Shown here: in pieces, positions 52,801-64,000 of the stretch | Numbering within the stretch: position 1 is the first letter of the stretch | Layout of the letters: each line of letters begins with the position of its first letter | Source: Ricinus communis | Taxonomy: Eukaryota; Streptophyta; Magnoliopsida; Malpighiales; Euphorbiaceae | Direction: 5' to 3' | Assembly (NCBI RefSeq): GCF_019578655.1 | Contig: NC_063265.1 | Location: forward strand, 11,566,501 to 11,630,500 | Length of the DNA stretch: 64,000 nt | Notes under the pieces: model-generated | Told to the model about the DNA's origin: nothing | The model's database searches: none | Seen by the model: only the letters and a program-made list of their open reading frames with translations | Position numbers and translations under genes: made by a program

Positions 52801-54131
52801 AATATTAAGATATAAATACTTTCTTAAATAGCAAAGTTCAATTCGAATTTTACAAAAAGAATACTTATGCAACAATTAGATAAGGAAATAGTGCGGGACT
52901 AAGTAATGACTCCATAAGTTGGTCCAAAAAATCAAAACATTCTCAAGCTGGAGTTATTTGGTTCAATATTCACAAAAATCGAAATGAGGACGATAGAACT
53001 TATCATAAAATAAAGGAGTAAATTCTAAAAGGGTTCAGAATCAGATATCAGGCAACTCTGAAATGAATCTATAAAGCTTGTATATTTGTTAGAGGCCGCT
53101 CTCCGTAACCGGTGTCAGCAGTAGGTCTGGCGTGGCCTTCCATTATTGCTCTCTGTGAAAGTAAAAAGAGCAATGGAACACTGACAAGTGGCACCTCTGC
53201 AATGACAACACCACAATATTACGCGCCTGTCTAGTATCATGTAGTTAAACTAAAATGACTGTTGAGACAGAGAAGCCAGAATAAGAGATCAGAAGCATTT
53301 GGCATGTGTGGCCAGACAAGAGCCAAGAAAAGTTGAAATGGAGCAACAAAGAAGGGCCACTCAATGCTCAAACAATAAGGTAATATACTCAACAATTTTT
53401 ATAGCTAGGATCCAAAAACTCTTTTAGTTCCTTACCCCATTTCTCATCCTTGTTTTGTTTGTGTCAGTCAATTATCTTTTTCCTGTTATTATCACTCAAG
53501 TTACATCACACAATTTTCCTTTGCTTCCTTTTCACTGAATGGCCTGAATTTATTGCCGTCATGTCATTGTCTCAAAAAGAAAAAAAGAAAAAACTCTAGA
53601 AAGTCGTATTTACAAGCTCTGCACTCAATTTTGCTTTATGGGTTTGCTTCAAAATTTGTTATTTTCTTTTAACTTCTCAGTTTTTATTTGTTTATTGTTA
53701 GTATAAGCAAGAGAACATGAAGTTTGTCAAGTGTTTCAGTTAGAGTGGTTTAAGGGGCATTCTAAGCGTGTTTTGGTACTTGAGAAGGGTTTTAATTTGT
53801 TCAGTTGGTGAATGTAGAAAAAAGGTCCTATGTTACAAATAAAAGAGTGTTCTTATTTTTCAAGTTAAGAGTGTCTTGGTCTTCAGTGAGTGACCAGTTT
53901 AATATTACTATTGCAGCTTTTTCAAGTGCTTTTAGGACTTGAAAGAGTTTTGACTTGCTGTTAGTGCTTTCAGAAAGTTCCAAGTTGTTAATTTTATTTA
54001 ATTATGAGTTCAAGTTTTCTGGTTTCATTATTATTTTCTCAATCTTGATAATTTGAAGCCCTTTCTAAGTGCAAATACTTGAAAGTAGTGATAAGTTGGT
54101 TCTTTTGGGTCTGCCTTTCCTAATACAAGCC
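49809..54131. other. Intergenic region between WDR48 and the acyltransferase-like gene
   Basis: The first ~1 kb probably includes the WDR48 3' UTR and carries long T runs (about 50349-50372 and 50861-50877). An open frame at 50016-50480 has no recognisable domain. 51960-52900 is very AT-rich. The acyltransferase promoter and 5' UTR should lie within 53500-54131. No RNA gene or element with definable ends was found. Confidence 0.4.
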
Positions 54132-57100
54132 ATGGCATCAGTTGTTTCATTCCGAGTATCACCTTATTATTTGTTAAATTCAGAAATTAAGCCTCGGTTG
54201 CAAGTGAGAGTTCAGAGTTTAGATGGTAGTGATTCGACAATGCTGTCATCTGGTTCAGTTGCGGTGAATGGAACTTCTTTCATTGGGAGAATAGAGAACA
54301 ACGGAGCACTTAATGGTGGCAGTACCACTACAAAGAAAGAAGAGGGTAGAGTTTTGATTGATGGAGGAAATGGGAGATTAAAGTCTAGAGTTGAGAAAAA
54401 GCAGGTGAAAAATGTTTCTCAAGATTTTGAAGTTCTGTGGGATGATGGATATGGAACCAAGACAGCGAAGGATTATCTTGAAGGAGCCAAGGAGATGAAT
54501 AGGCTTGATGACGGACCACCTAGGTGGTTTAGCCCCATTGAGAGTGGGCAACCTTTAAAAGATTCTCCAACTCTTCTGTTTTTGCCTGGTAATGTCTGTA
54601 ATATTGTCTCACTGTGCCAAAAGTTAAAATTTGATCTGCCACAAGTTCTGCAAAGTAGGAACACCTTAATAGGACTTTCTTATTAATGGGATTATAGCTC
54701 CCTGGAAGTGATTTGGATCTCTATTTCATAAGTTCTTAGTGAATTCAATTCCTAGCTATGCAAGCTTATGGATTTTAGAATTATATTTGATGCATGCAGG
54801 GCTTGATGGTGTTGGCTTGGGACTTACTTTGCACCATAAAGCTCTGGGAAAGTATGCTATTTTCTTTTTCTAGTCTCACTATAATTACTAAATTCTTGTG
54901 TTTATTTTTGGACTATCAGTTTCTGAACGGTTCGTTTTAATAAGGCGACAATAAAATTATGTTTGAAAACTTGAATTAGGTGTCTGGATCCTGGAAAGTT
55001 TTGGGTCTGCTGTGAGATGACTGCTCTAGAAACAACTTATTTGCTAATCTTTTATTGGAGTTTGTTTTCTAGTTGTTCCACATTAGGGTAACATTCAAAA
55101 ACTTCGATTATTCATTTGTAATTTCTTCAAAATCTTAGCTCGCCACCCCCCACACACACAGAAAGACAAAATATATAGAATTATCCTTCTTTATAGTCTT
55201 ATATATAATGAAGAAAGCTAGTTTTGGCCCCATCACTGCATAAATGTATGTTTACATTCATAAATGTAGTCATGTATTTGGATGGATATATGGCCTATTA
55301 AGTTTTTTTATTAAACGTCCTTTATGCTTCTATCATTTTTATTGCCTTTTTTTTTTTTCGTGATGCTTGCATGCTGTTTGTCAGCCACCTTTCTGCTAAT
55401 ATTTGTATTAATTAGTTATTGATCTCCAGTCTTTCAGATTTGCACTGAGGTCATTGTAAGAATTATAATGCTTGAGAGTTGATATTCATGTTTGGTTTTG
55501 TTATTTCAGTCCATAAATGATTTTATTATCTTGATTTTGGCAAACACAGGGTATTTGAAGTTTGGTGCCTTCATATTCCAGTCTACAACAGAACACCATT
55601 TGAAGGTCTCAACCTATTAGCAGTTTCTTGTATCCTTTATACTTTCTCAAAATAAATATTTATTTTAAAAGCCAAAAATTGTCTATATGATTAATGTGAT
55701 GCCATATGGTCATCTATGCAGTTAGAATAGTCGTTCATGGCAAGTTGATATTGCACAAGTTTGATTTTATGATTTCAGCAAAAAGATATACTGCTGTGAA
55801 GACGACCTAAATTTCGTGGAATTAAAATGGCTTACAAGTTTTCTCTATTCAAGTGTCAAAGTATTAAACCGCAGGCAATTTAATTTATCAGAAACTTAAT
55901 GGGATTTTGTTTCTTGAAGGACTGGTGAAATTTGTTGAGGAAACAGTCAGGCTTGAGCATGCCTTGTTCCCAGATAAGCCGATTTATCTAGTCGGAGATT
56001 CCTTTGGAGGATGTCTAGCACTTGCTGTTGCTGCCCGTAATCCCAAAATTGACTTTGTAGTGATACTAGCCAATCCAGGTCAGTTCCATGATAAGCATTA
56101 ATTTATTATATATTCTTGATTGTCTTTTCGACTTCCTGATTGATATTGTCTGAATTAGACTGACATTTAAATCCTTTTATTTTAGCTACATCATTCGGCA
56201 GATCACAGCTGCAACCATTGCTTCCTGTCTTGGAAGCATTCCCTGAAGGATTACATAATGCAGTTCCCTATCTTCTTAGCTTTGTAATGGGTACATCTTC
56301 AGTTTGTAATTTATTATTCATATTTGTTGTAACTGATATCTTGCACATGTACTGTTTGAGACTCGAATATAAATCTGTTTGCATTGCATTTGAGTATTTA
56401 TACACATTGCCAGTATTTGGAACTTCCCTAGTCATAATCTGTTTGAACTGCCATTTAACAGCCGGTTGAGCTTTTCAGTTTTCAAATAGCTTTAGATGCC
56501 TCGTTGAGAAAAGAATTTATCTGATATTACTACTTTTTATCTTTTAATGGCACCAGGTAATCCATTGAAGATGGCAATGGTTGATGTCGAATATATACTT
56601 CCTCCTAGATTAAAAATCGAACAGCTGTCTGGGAATCTTACTGCTTTGCTACCATATCTTTCTGTATGCTATGCTAGCCTCTTTTACCTTTTATTGTGTT
56701 CTGCTCTGTTTTGTTCTGTTCCATTTTATTGTTTTTGGTCAATTTGTGAACCCTTTAGTTCCCATTGACTAGAGATTCTATTACAAATGGCTCATTTATG
56801 GACAGAAAGTGTCTGGATGGTAGCTTATATGGGAAGAGATCTAGGTGCATAATCTTATTATAAATTCAGATCACATTGCTATTCTTCAATTCCATGGTAA
56901 ATAGCTTGTAAATGTAACATTCAAAGTCATAGTTGGCTTGATTAACAAAATTCTATAAGCACAATGAATGCAACAGCTCATGCAGTCGTGAGTAAAGGTA
57001 TTTCCAAATGTTTCTTGGCAAATATACAAAGGAATGAAATGCAAGTGCTGCTCTGATTTAAAGTTTTCAATGATCTGATTTTAGATTTCTCTGCACAGTT

Positions 57101-60100
57101 AAGAGGCCATGTACAAAGGATAAACTATTTTGGGCAGGGAAATTATGCAACTCTATTATTATATTTGAGTAACCAAAGATACAACTATTGACCAAGATTT
57201 ATTCAGGTCTGATGTGAAATAAATTGATTCCTATCAGGCAGTTAGATTTAGTCATTCCTTTGATTTGCTTAAATATTCTTCTTAGGCAATGCACATATAC
57301 TAATATGTTTATTTTCAGGGTTTGGCTGATATTATTCCCAAGGATACTCTTGTTTGGAAGTTAAAATTACTAAAATCAGCTGCTGCTTATACCAATTCCC
57401 GTCTTCATGCTGTAAAAGCTGAAGTGCTAGTGCTTGCTAGGTCTTTATTCTCTCTTCACATGCTTGATTTTATTCTCGTAATGTATGCAACTCACTTTAG
57501 AATTGGTTAAAGATTCATGGAATTTTAACATTTGATGGTGGTGTCTTCTTTGCAGTGGCGCAGATTATATGCTTCCTAGTGCAGATGAAGCTAAGCGTCT
57601 TAAAAATTCATTACAGAATTGTATAGTTCGCCACTTCAAAGACAATGGGCATACACTTCTGCTGGTAAGTAAGAAATAATTATGTTATGCATATATGCAT
57701 CTGAAACAAATGGTTGTATTCTTGTGCATGCAAGTGTCTTAGATACTATAATGCAGTTTTATTGGTTCCTTTTTTATGCACTTTCAAATCAGTTGCACTT
57801 CTGGTCACATCAAAATTTATACGACTTGCTAATGTTGAATCAACACTTGCATTTCCTGGTCATTGAGTAAAGAAATTACCATTTTCAACTGTTCAGAGTT
57901 GTAATGTAGTCCTGGGAAGGAAATCCATTTGCCTTCTCCTTATAACTTCAATTTCTCAATAGCTGGTTCATTTTTCTGTTAAACAAGTGTAGATTCATAT
58001 TTAGCTTCTCTAATGGTAGTTAACCATGCCTTTCTTGATCGGCATAGTTGTTGTAACAGTAGCTTCATGGCTATGTTGTGAAAACTTTTGCTTTCGGTGC
58101 TTCTTTTTTTTTTGGTGTCGTCTCATTGTGTCTTGATCATAAGCCCCAAAACTTGAAGTAACTGAAACCATATATCACCTGACCAACATATATTCTCTTT
58201 GTCCATCTTTGTTATGACTTCATTCTGATAAAGGCAAAGTTCAGTTCCAAGATATAAATTTCATTGTTAATTTCAGCATGAAGGTTATGATGATAAAATA
58301 AAGTATGCTTATGCAACACTAGTTTAAGTAGCACATTTTCTTCTTCTTCTTTTTTTTTTTCCCTTGTTTTTTTTTATTTTCTTCACATGTAGGTTTAGTG
58401 GAATTGTTTTATTGTACTTTATCTTTTATAACCATAAATCAGAAGATTCTGAAATTCTTAAATGGATGCTCTGGATGACTTTATGCTTATGAGAAATGCA
58501 ATACACCTCACTCTTTCTTGTTAGTAGGCTGTCTTAGGCAGTTGCATTGATTGCATCCTTAGCTTGTAGAATTGTTTTTCTGTACAAAAGCTTCATTCTG
58601 GGCTGCACTCAAGCTTCCATCTTTAACTCTATTTCGCTGTGGAACGATAAATTCAGTGGGCTGCTTTTGTCTGCTATTTTTCCCTCTAACATAACCTTCT
58701 CTTACGGACACAGGAAGATGGCATTAATTTGCTCACTATTATTAAAGGTACTGGCAAATATCGTCGCTCAAGGAGAATTGATTTTGTCTCAGACTTTCTG
58801 CCACCTAGCATGTCAGAATTCAAGCGTGGCTTTTATGAAATATCTGGGTAATAGCAGATCTCTTCATGATGGCTCTTAATGGACAGACTGGGGATCCAAC
58901 TTGATCTAGCTTACCGAGATCTATGATAGCAATATAGTTCATTCCTCAAATTTATTCATGATGATATCTCATGGTCCATTAAATTTTCATTTGACATTAA
59001 TGCTTACCAGTACTAAACTGTGAACATTGAGTGAGTTCATTGTTATCTTTTACTTTGTTCCTTATTAAGGTTAAAATTTCTAAGAGATTTCAACAGGCTG
59101 ACATTATCTATGGCTACATAGCCTACAAATCCAGGATTAGAACATTATTGATCCATTTATGGATTGTGGTCGAATCTGAAGCACCTAGGTGAATTAATTT
59201 TAGGTGTCTCACTTAGGCATTGACTACATGCTGGGCTGACTAGCTTGTTCAAGTTGCTATCCATCACATAAAATTGTCTATCTCAGACTCTAGCTGCTAA
59301 TAAAATCACCTACCTTTCAGGTTATTACGCTTTGTTACAGGTGCTGCTTTGTTCTCAACTCTGGATGACGGAAGGATAGTGAGAGGTCTTGCTGGGGTTC
59401 CAAATAAAGGTCCTGTTATATTAGTTGGTTACCATATGCTGATGGGACTCGAACTTTATTCCCTCTATGAAGAGTTTCTGAGAGAGAAGAACATTGCACT
59501 TCGTGGTTTAGCACATCCAATAATATCCAATGGAAGGCTTGAAGAGTTAACTAATGAATTTTCTGTTTCTGATTGGATGCAAGTTATGGGTGCTTTACCT
59601 GTTACACCAAGCAATCTTTTCAAATTGCTTTCTACAAAATCACACGTGCTTCTTTATCCTGGGGGTGCACGGGAGGCTCTGCATTACAAGGTATACCAAC
59701 TTTATTGTACTTCACTTGACCAGGTTTATTTGGAAGCTAAAACCATGTATATCTGTTGTGACTTTTTCAGAACTACTGTCAAATATCTATCTTATTTCTT
59801 AGCACAAGATGTTAACAAGTATATGGGGATTAAATGTTTTCATTCTTAGTGTGATGTGTAGCATGACTGCCAGACTAGTAGTTTAGCACTCCATACAAGC
59901 AAGCTAACTTGTATGCTATTGTTGCAATCAACATGGATGCTATCTCATCACTATCATTCTCACCTCAACAACCAACCCGCCTTTATTGCCACTATGGATG
60001 GCACAATCTCTTCAATTGTTATGATCCCATGATTATCACGTCGACAACTTATCTTCTTATCACAATGGCTTCAATCAATTCGTCACATTTTTTCATCTTC

Positions 60101-62738
60101 ATGTTGCAGTTACTGCCATGATAACATATGATCCTTGAACCTTATTATGGTACTGTTTCCAGCACCAGTACTGGCACCATTTATTACTTTCTTCCAAAGA
60201 ATTATACTTCCCAAGTTTCTTTTAAGAAAGATATTGCTTATTTATTGCTTTAGACTTTTCAGACTGGTTCCTCCAAGTTACAACAATTCTTTGATTTACA
60301 GGGTGAACAGTATAAGTTATTTTGGCCTGATCAACCAGAGTTTGTGAGAATGGCTGCGAGGTTTGGAGCCACAATTGTACCATTTGGATCTGTAGGAGAA
60401 GATGATATAGCAGAAGTGAGTATTTTGCACTTTCTGTCAGGCAGCAATTTTCTTTTTTCAATACTGGAGCCTAATCCTGATGGTAGAGATGTTTTTGTAT
60501 ATGAGAATTTGCTAATTGCTAAAGCTTCCACTGTATGATCCTTCTTTCTTTTCTTTTTTCTCCTTCAAATCTTTGTCAGCAAGAGCTTGAAAAGTTATAA
60601 TGATTAAATTTACATTAAAAAACACTTTCTTATTTGTCTCTAATATACTTGTAAGTTCAACATTATTTAACCAAGTCATTATGTCAAATTGATTATTGGT
60701 TTCATAACTTTATCACTTTTAATGATAACTGTTCCACCAAAGAAATAGTTACTAAAATTCTTTCCTACTGATGTGGCCATCAGGCCACTATCCATTGCAT
60801 GTGATCAAAGAAATAGTTCCTGACTGGACTGGATATTTAGTGTCAAATATGGTAGAAAGTATACAAGGTATATTTCTTATTTCATGTAATGGATTGTGGA
60901 GTATATAGGATTAAGAGTCTGGATGATTTAGGTGTATTAAGTTTCTTAATAGATCTCCTTACCCTGTTCACATACGGTTTCTTCCTCCTCTAAAGAATAC
61001 TATGAAGTATGAAATTTTTCTCTTGTGCTTTTTCTGTACTTCAGTCGGTAAATATTCTTAGGCTTGTAACAATTTGATGCTGTTTCCTGGATGTGGCAGT
61101 TGGCTCTTGACTACAATGATCTAATGAAAATCCCTGTGCTTAATGACTACATAAGAGAGTCCACCCGCAGCGCTATAAGAATCAGGTACTTCCCCTCAAT
61201 TTAATTACTGACGCTTGCTAGCTGCAGATAAACTAAGCCAACCCTATTTTTGAAAAATCTCAGGGTTTGCTTATTTGTGAAACTAGTTATTCACCAGCGT
61301 GTTGTGTGGAATCAAAACTGATTTGCATTTACTTTTGAAATATAATTAGAATAGTCTGAAATAGTTAGACATTCCGTTAAGAATAATTTGTAGCTTATTC
61401 AAATAAAACATAAAAGAAAAGAATTATAGGTTTGTAATCATTCTTTTGTTAGGTAACTCAAAAGACGAAGTTTAAATATGAATGTTTTAAGGGGGAAATC
61501 CATAAATTTACACTTCAACTAGATTTTTGGCCCAATTATTATGCGTGCGAGCCCAACACTGCACAAGGCTCTTTACAAGTCCAAAGAAGAAGATTTCTTT
61601 ATAAACTAAAGTCTTTCACTTTAAAGCTTTTTAAAATACAATACATATATCTAACATCATTCACCTTTGAAATTGCACATTTTAAGTAGAAGAAAAAAAT
61701 AATAAATCAAATACTTGCACATCACAATATGTTAAAAGTTGAGAGAGTTATGTGTGCTATGGATATTATTAAAATTAGTTTTGTAATTAATAAAAGCATC
61801 ACCAGATATGCCTCTGACTAAACAATGAAGAGTAAATTGAAGCTTCTCATAAGAAAGTGGTATGCATGAAACCAAAATGTTTCAATCTATGCAAAGGCCT
61901 CCCTTTTTATACCATTGGCCACAACTTAATAAATAAAACAGAGAGTTCAAATGGAACAAATAGGATTAAGTTGATATATTAAAAACTATATATCTAAAAG
62001 ATAAAAAGAAGTTAACGTATTTAATTGAAGATAAAGTGTCCATATAGAAAACCGAAGTTATTTTAGGTTTAGGTCTTTTCAATTGAATGGAAAAAGACAA
62101 AAGGGTAAAATGGAAGTAGAGGAGACTAAAAAAGATAAATAGAATATTAGAGGAATTTAATTAAAAATATATAATAAGTATAGAAATAGAAGATGGAAGA
62201 ATCTGATTAAAGATAATGCCACACGTCAATGATATAGATTTTCACTCTAAATTCTAGAATATGCCACTTGGCAACTCTTTGTGAATTCTAATTTGAGAAC
62301 CCAGCTCAATTTCTACTCATCTAGAATATGTTATTAATAAACAGCTCAATTCTTAGATGAGTAGAAATTGAGCCAGATTTTTTCTTAATAGATTAAAATG
62401 TAAAGTCTGTGTTGACAAAAAAATGACATGATTATAGGGATCCGAGTCAAGGCGAAGTTGGCAACCAAGAACTGTTTATCCCAGGGCTTTTGCCTAAGGT
62501 ACCTGGCCGCTTTTACTTTCTGTTCGGGAAGCCCATAGAAACAAAGGGGAAGGAAGAGCTGCTGAAAGACAAAGGTTATGCAAATGAACTTTATTTGCAG
62601 GTAAAATCTGAAGTTAAACGCAATATGGACTACTTGTTAAAGAAGAGAGAGACAGACCCTTATAGGAGTATTATTGATAGAACACTATATCGTGCATTAT
62701 ATTCTCCTTTAAATGAAGTTCCAGCATTTGATCCTTGA
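54132..62738 (+). CDS. PES: Chloroplast phytyl ester synthase / diacylglycerol acyltransferase-like protein
   Basis: A member of the esterase/lipase/thioesterase family containing Arabidopsis PES1 and PES2, which esterify phytol and diacylglycerol in plastoglobules during chlorophyll breakdown. Exons: 54132-54588, 54800-54851, 55550-55605, 55920-56078, 56186-56290, 56557-56663, 57319-57440, 57556-57664, 58714-58847, 59321-59690, 60302-60415, 61100-61185, 62438-62738; exactly 724 codons (723 aa), all phases consistent, no disruption. The N-terminus is Ser-rich and fits a plastid transit peptide. The alpha/beta-hydrolase half has LLFLPGLDGVGLGL and the nucleophile elbow GDSFGG. The acyltransferase half has VGYHMLMGLEL (Tyr where Asn is usual), LYPGGAREALHYKGEQYKL and a proline-rich FYFLFGKPI block. 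An in-frame ATG at 54069 would add 21 residues; I prefer MASVVSF at 54132 as a transit-peptide start. Whether it is PES1- or PES2-like is not resolved. Confidence 0.93.
62304..62373. repeat. Inverted repeat (hairpin) in acyltransferase intron
   Basis: GCTCAATTTCTACTCATCTA at 62304-62323 is matched in reverse complement by TAGATGAGTAGAAATTGAGC at 62354-62373, a ~20-bp stem with a ~30-base loop. It lies near the 3' end of the last intron (61186-62437). Confidence 0.85.
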
Positions 62739-63047
62739 AAATAGTTAGACAGTACAACAGTTGGTCTTAAAACTTCTACAACCATCCCTTCACCTGAAAG
62801 TGAGTTCTGTACAAATTCAAGTATATATAATGAAAACTATGGTGGTTTTATCAGGTTATCTTTTGTTGCATGACTATAAATATTATTCTGATAGTTGAGA
62901 CTTATATTGGATTGCCATTCCTGCTAAAATTTCACTTTCCAGAAACCATATGTTAGATTAGTATTAACCCTATAGTGCATGTCACTCGACTGCATAATGA
63001 ATTGGAAACTTGCTTCTGGAATTGGTCATGACTTAGAAAGAGTATCC

Positions 63048-63215
63048 AATTCTTAACATGGAGTTTGGAGTCAAATTGACTGTCTTTCCAATTCTTAACA
63101 TGGAGTTTGGAGTCAAGTTGACTGTCTTTCCAATTCTTAACATGGATTTTGGAGTCAAGTTGACTGTCTTTCCAATTCTTAACATGGAGTTTGGAGTCAA
63201 GTTGACTATCTTTCA
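63048..63215. repeat. 42-bp minisatellite, four copies
   Basis: The unit begins AATTCTTAACATGGAGTTTG and is repeated four times head to tail with only a few base changes (A/G in unit 1, G/T in unit 3, G/A in unit 4). Because 42 is a multiple of three, it creates repetitive open frames on both strands, which I do not call genes. It has no unique spacers, so it is not a CRISPR array. Confidence 0.95.
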
Positions 63216-63815
63216 TGAAGTGGGGCGAATCAAAGTCATCCATTTCATTGGAAGGCATAAAAGATGGTAACCTGGAGAAATGATGCACATACATATAGGA
63301 AAAAAACATTATAATTCATCACTGAATAGGTCATATATCAGAATTTTTTTGATATATGAAGCCTTGAATATTTCTTGTAAGAAGCTTAAAAACTTCAGCT
63401 TTCTTCTGGTCTCTTACTTTTCTTCTATGGGAGAGTAGATGGGCGGCTAGCAATAATTATTTGTATGTCTATAGCTCCAAGGTAGATCATATAGTACTGT
63501 GCTTTCAGGTTTGGGGATAGAGCGGCGGATATGTTAGCTGTTGTCGAATTGTTGCCGGCTGTGAAAGAAATTTGGCTTAGAGTTATTTGTTTGTTTAACT
63601 TTCATTTTGGTCGGTTCAAAGAGGAAAAAGGAGGAAACAAAACAAGGTTTAAACAGCTAATCATTTACATTATAAGGCAAACGCTTGACATGTGGGCTGT
63701 TCTCCCAATGGCTTATACAGAATCATAGCTTGGCAACACATGTTTTTTTGCCTCTAAAAAGCGTTTTCTGCGGAGGCTAATAGTAAATGCAGTCATGCAC
63801 TACAGAGAGAGCAAG

Positions 63816-63818
<3 letters not shown>

Positions 63819-63859
<41 letters not shown>
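63819..63859. repeat. (GA)n microsatellite
   Basis: A run of about 20 GA units near the right edge of the window. Confidence 0.95.
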
Positions 63860-63861
<2 letters not shown>

Positions 63862-64000
63862 TACTGCATAGCCACAATTTTTGTCCCATTTCTTCTTCTT
63901 TTACAAAACTGATGTTGCCTTGCTGAGAGCATGATGAGGCAATCAGTATATTCTTCAGATGGATATTAAAATTGATTTTCTACTTTTCTTAAGCATTCAG

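Larger units (their letters stand above)
62739..64000. other. 3' flank of the acyltransferase gene
   Basis: Contains the 3' UTR, a minisatellite and a GA microsatellite (separate entries). An open frame at 63531-63728 has no recognisable features. No gene is supported to the right edge. Confidence 0.4.

Noticed and set aside
63048..63215. Possible CRISPR-like array
   Set aside because: Units are contiguous 42-bp repeats with no unique spacers, in a plant genome; it is a minisatellite.
62953..63309. Repetitive 118-residue minus-strand protein
   Set aside because: It is produced by the 42-bp minisatellite.

Overview
The window is nuclear DNA of a flowering plant, almost certainly a eudicot. 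It has AT-rich introns with GT-AG borders, a plant-type U2 snRNA promoter, and plant-only families: an EDR1/SIS8-type Raf kinase, SDE3, a chloroplast phytyl-ester-synthase-like acyltransferase and an eight-cysteine defensin-like peptide. The protein sequences look rosid, perhaps Malpighiales, but that is only an impression.

Layout. (1) 65-7386 (+): the C-terminal ~836 residues of a Raf-like MAPKKK, entering from the left edge, with a decayed LINE tail and a decayed hAT transposon in its introns. (2) 8504-11759 (-): the RNA-silencing helicase SDE3, convergent with the kinase. (3) 13410-13605 (-): an intact 196-nt U2 snRNA gene with upstream element and TATA box. (4) 13838-14428 (-): a two-exon secreted defensin-like peptide. 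(5) 15437-17254 (-): a 224-aa, probably mitochondrial SEC-C motif protein ending in a 28-nt exon. (6) 18407-19868 (+): a membrane-anchored SAM methyltransferase-like protein. (7) 21164-24281 (-): a kinesin with a kinesin-14-type motor. (8) 42432-49808 (+): a WDR48/UAF1-type WD40 protein (Arabidopsis LRS1-like). (9) 54132-62738 (+): a plastid phytyl ester synthase/diacylglycerol acyltransferase-like protein. The flank after it holds a 42-bp minisatellite.

The main structural oddity lies between genes 7 and 8, which are head-to-head. About 9.5 kb containing the 5' ends of both genes and the ~8 kb between them occurs twice (copy A 23474-33018, copy B 33504-43014), with a third ~0.49-kb piece of kinesin exon 1 (copy P) between them. 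This leaves an orphan WDR48 promoter and first exon facing orphan kinesin 5' exons. It may be a real complex tandem duplication or two haplotypes joined in assembly.

The second theme is sequence quality. At least eleven one- or two-base indels, mostly lost bases in short homopolymer runs, break otherwise well-conserved exons in five genes. Allowing for them, every gene model sums to whole codons. They are more likely consensus errors than pseudogenes. No CRISPR, prokaryotic or viral system was seen. The SDE3 silencing helicase and the orphan convergent promoters share the window, but a functional link would be speculation.
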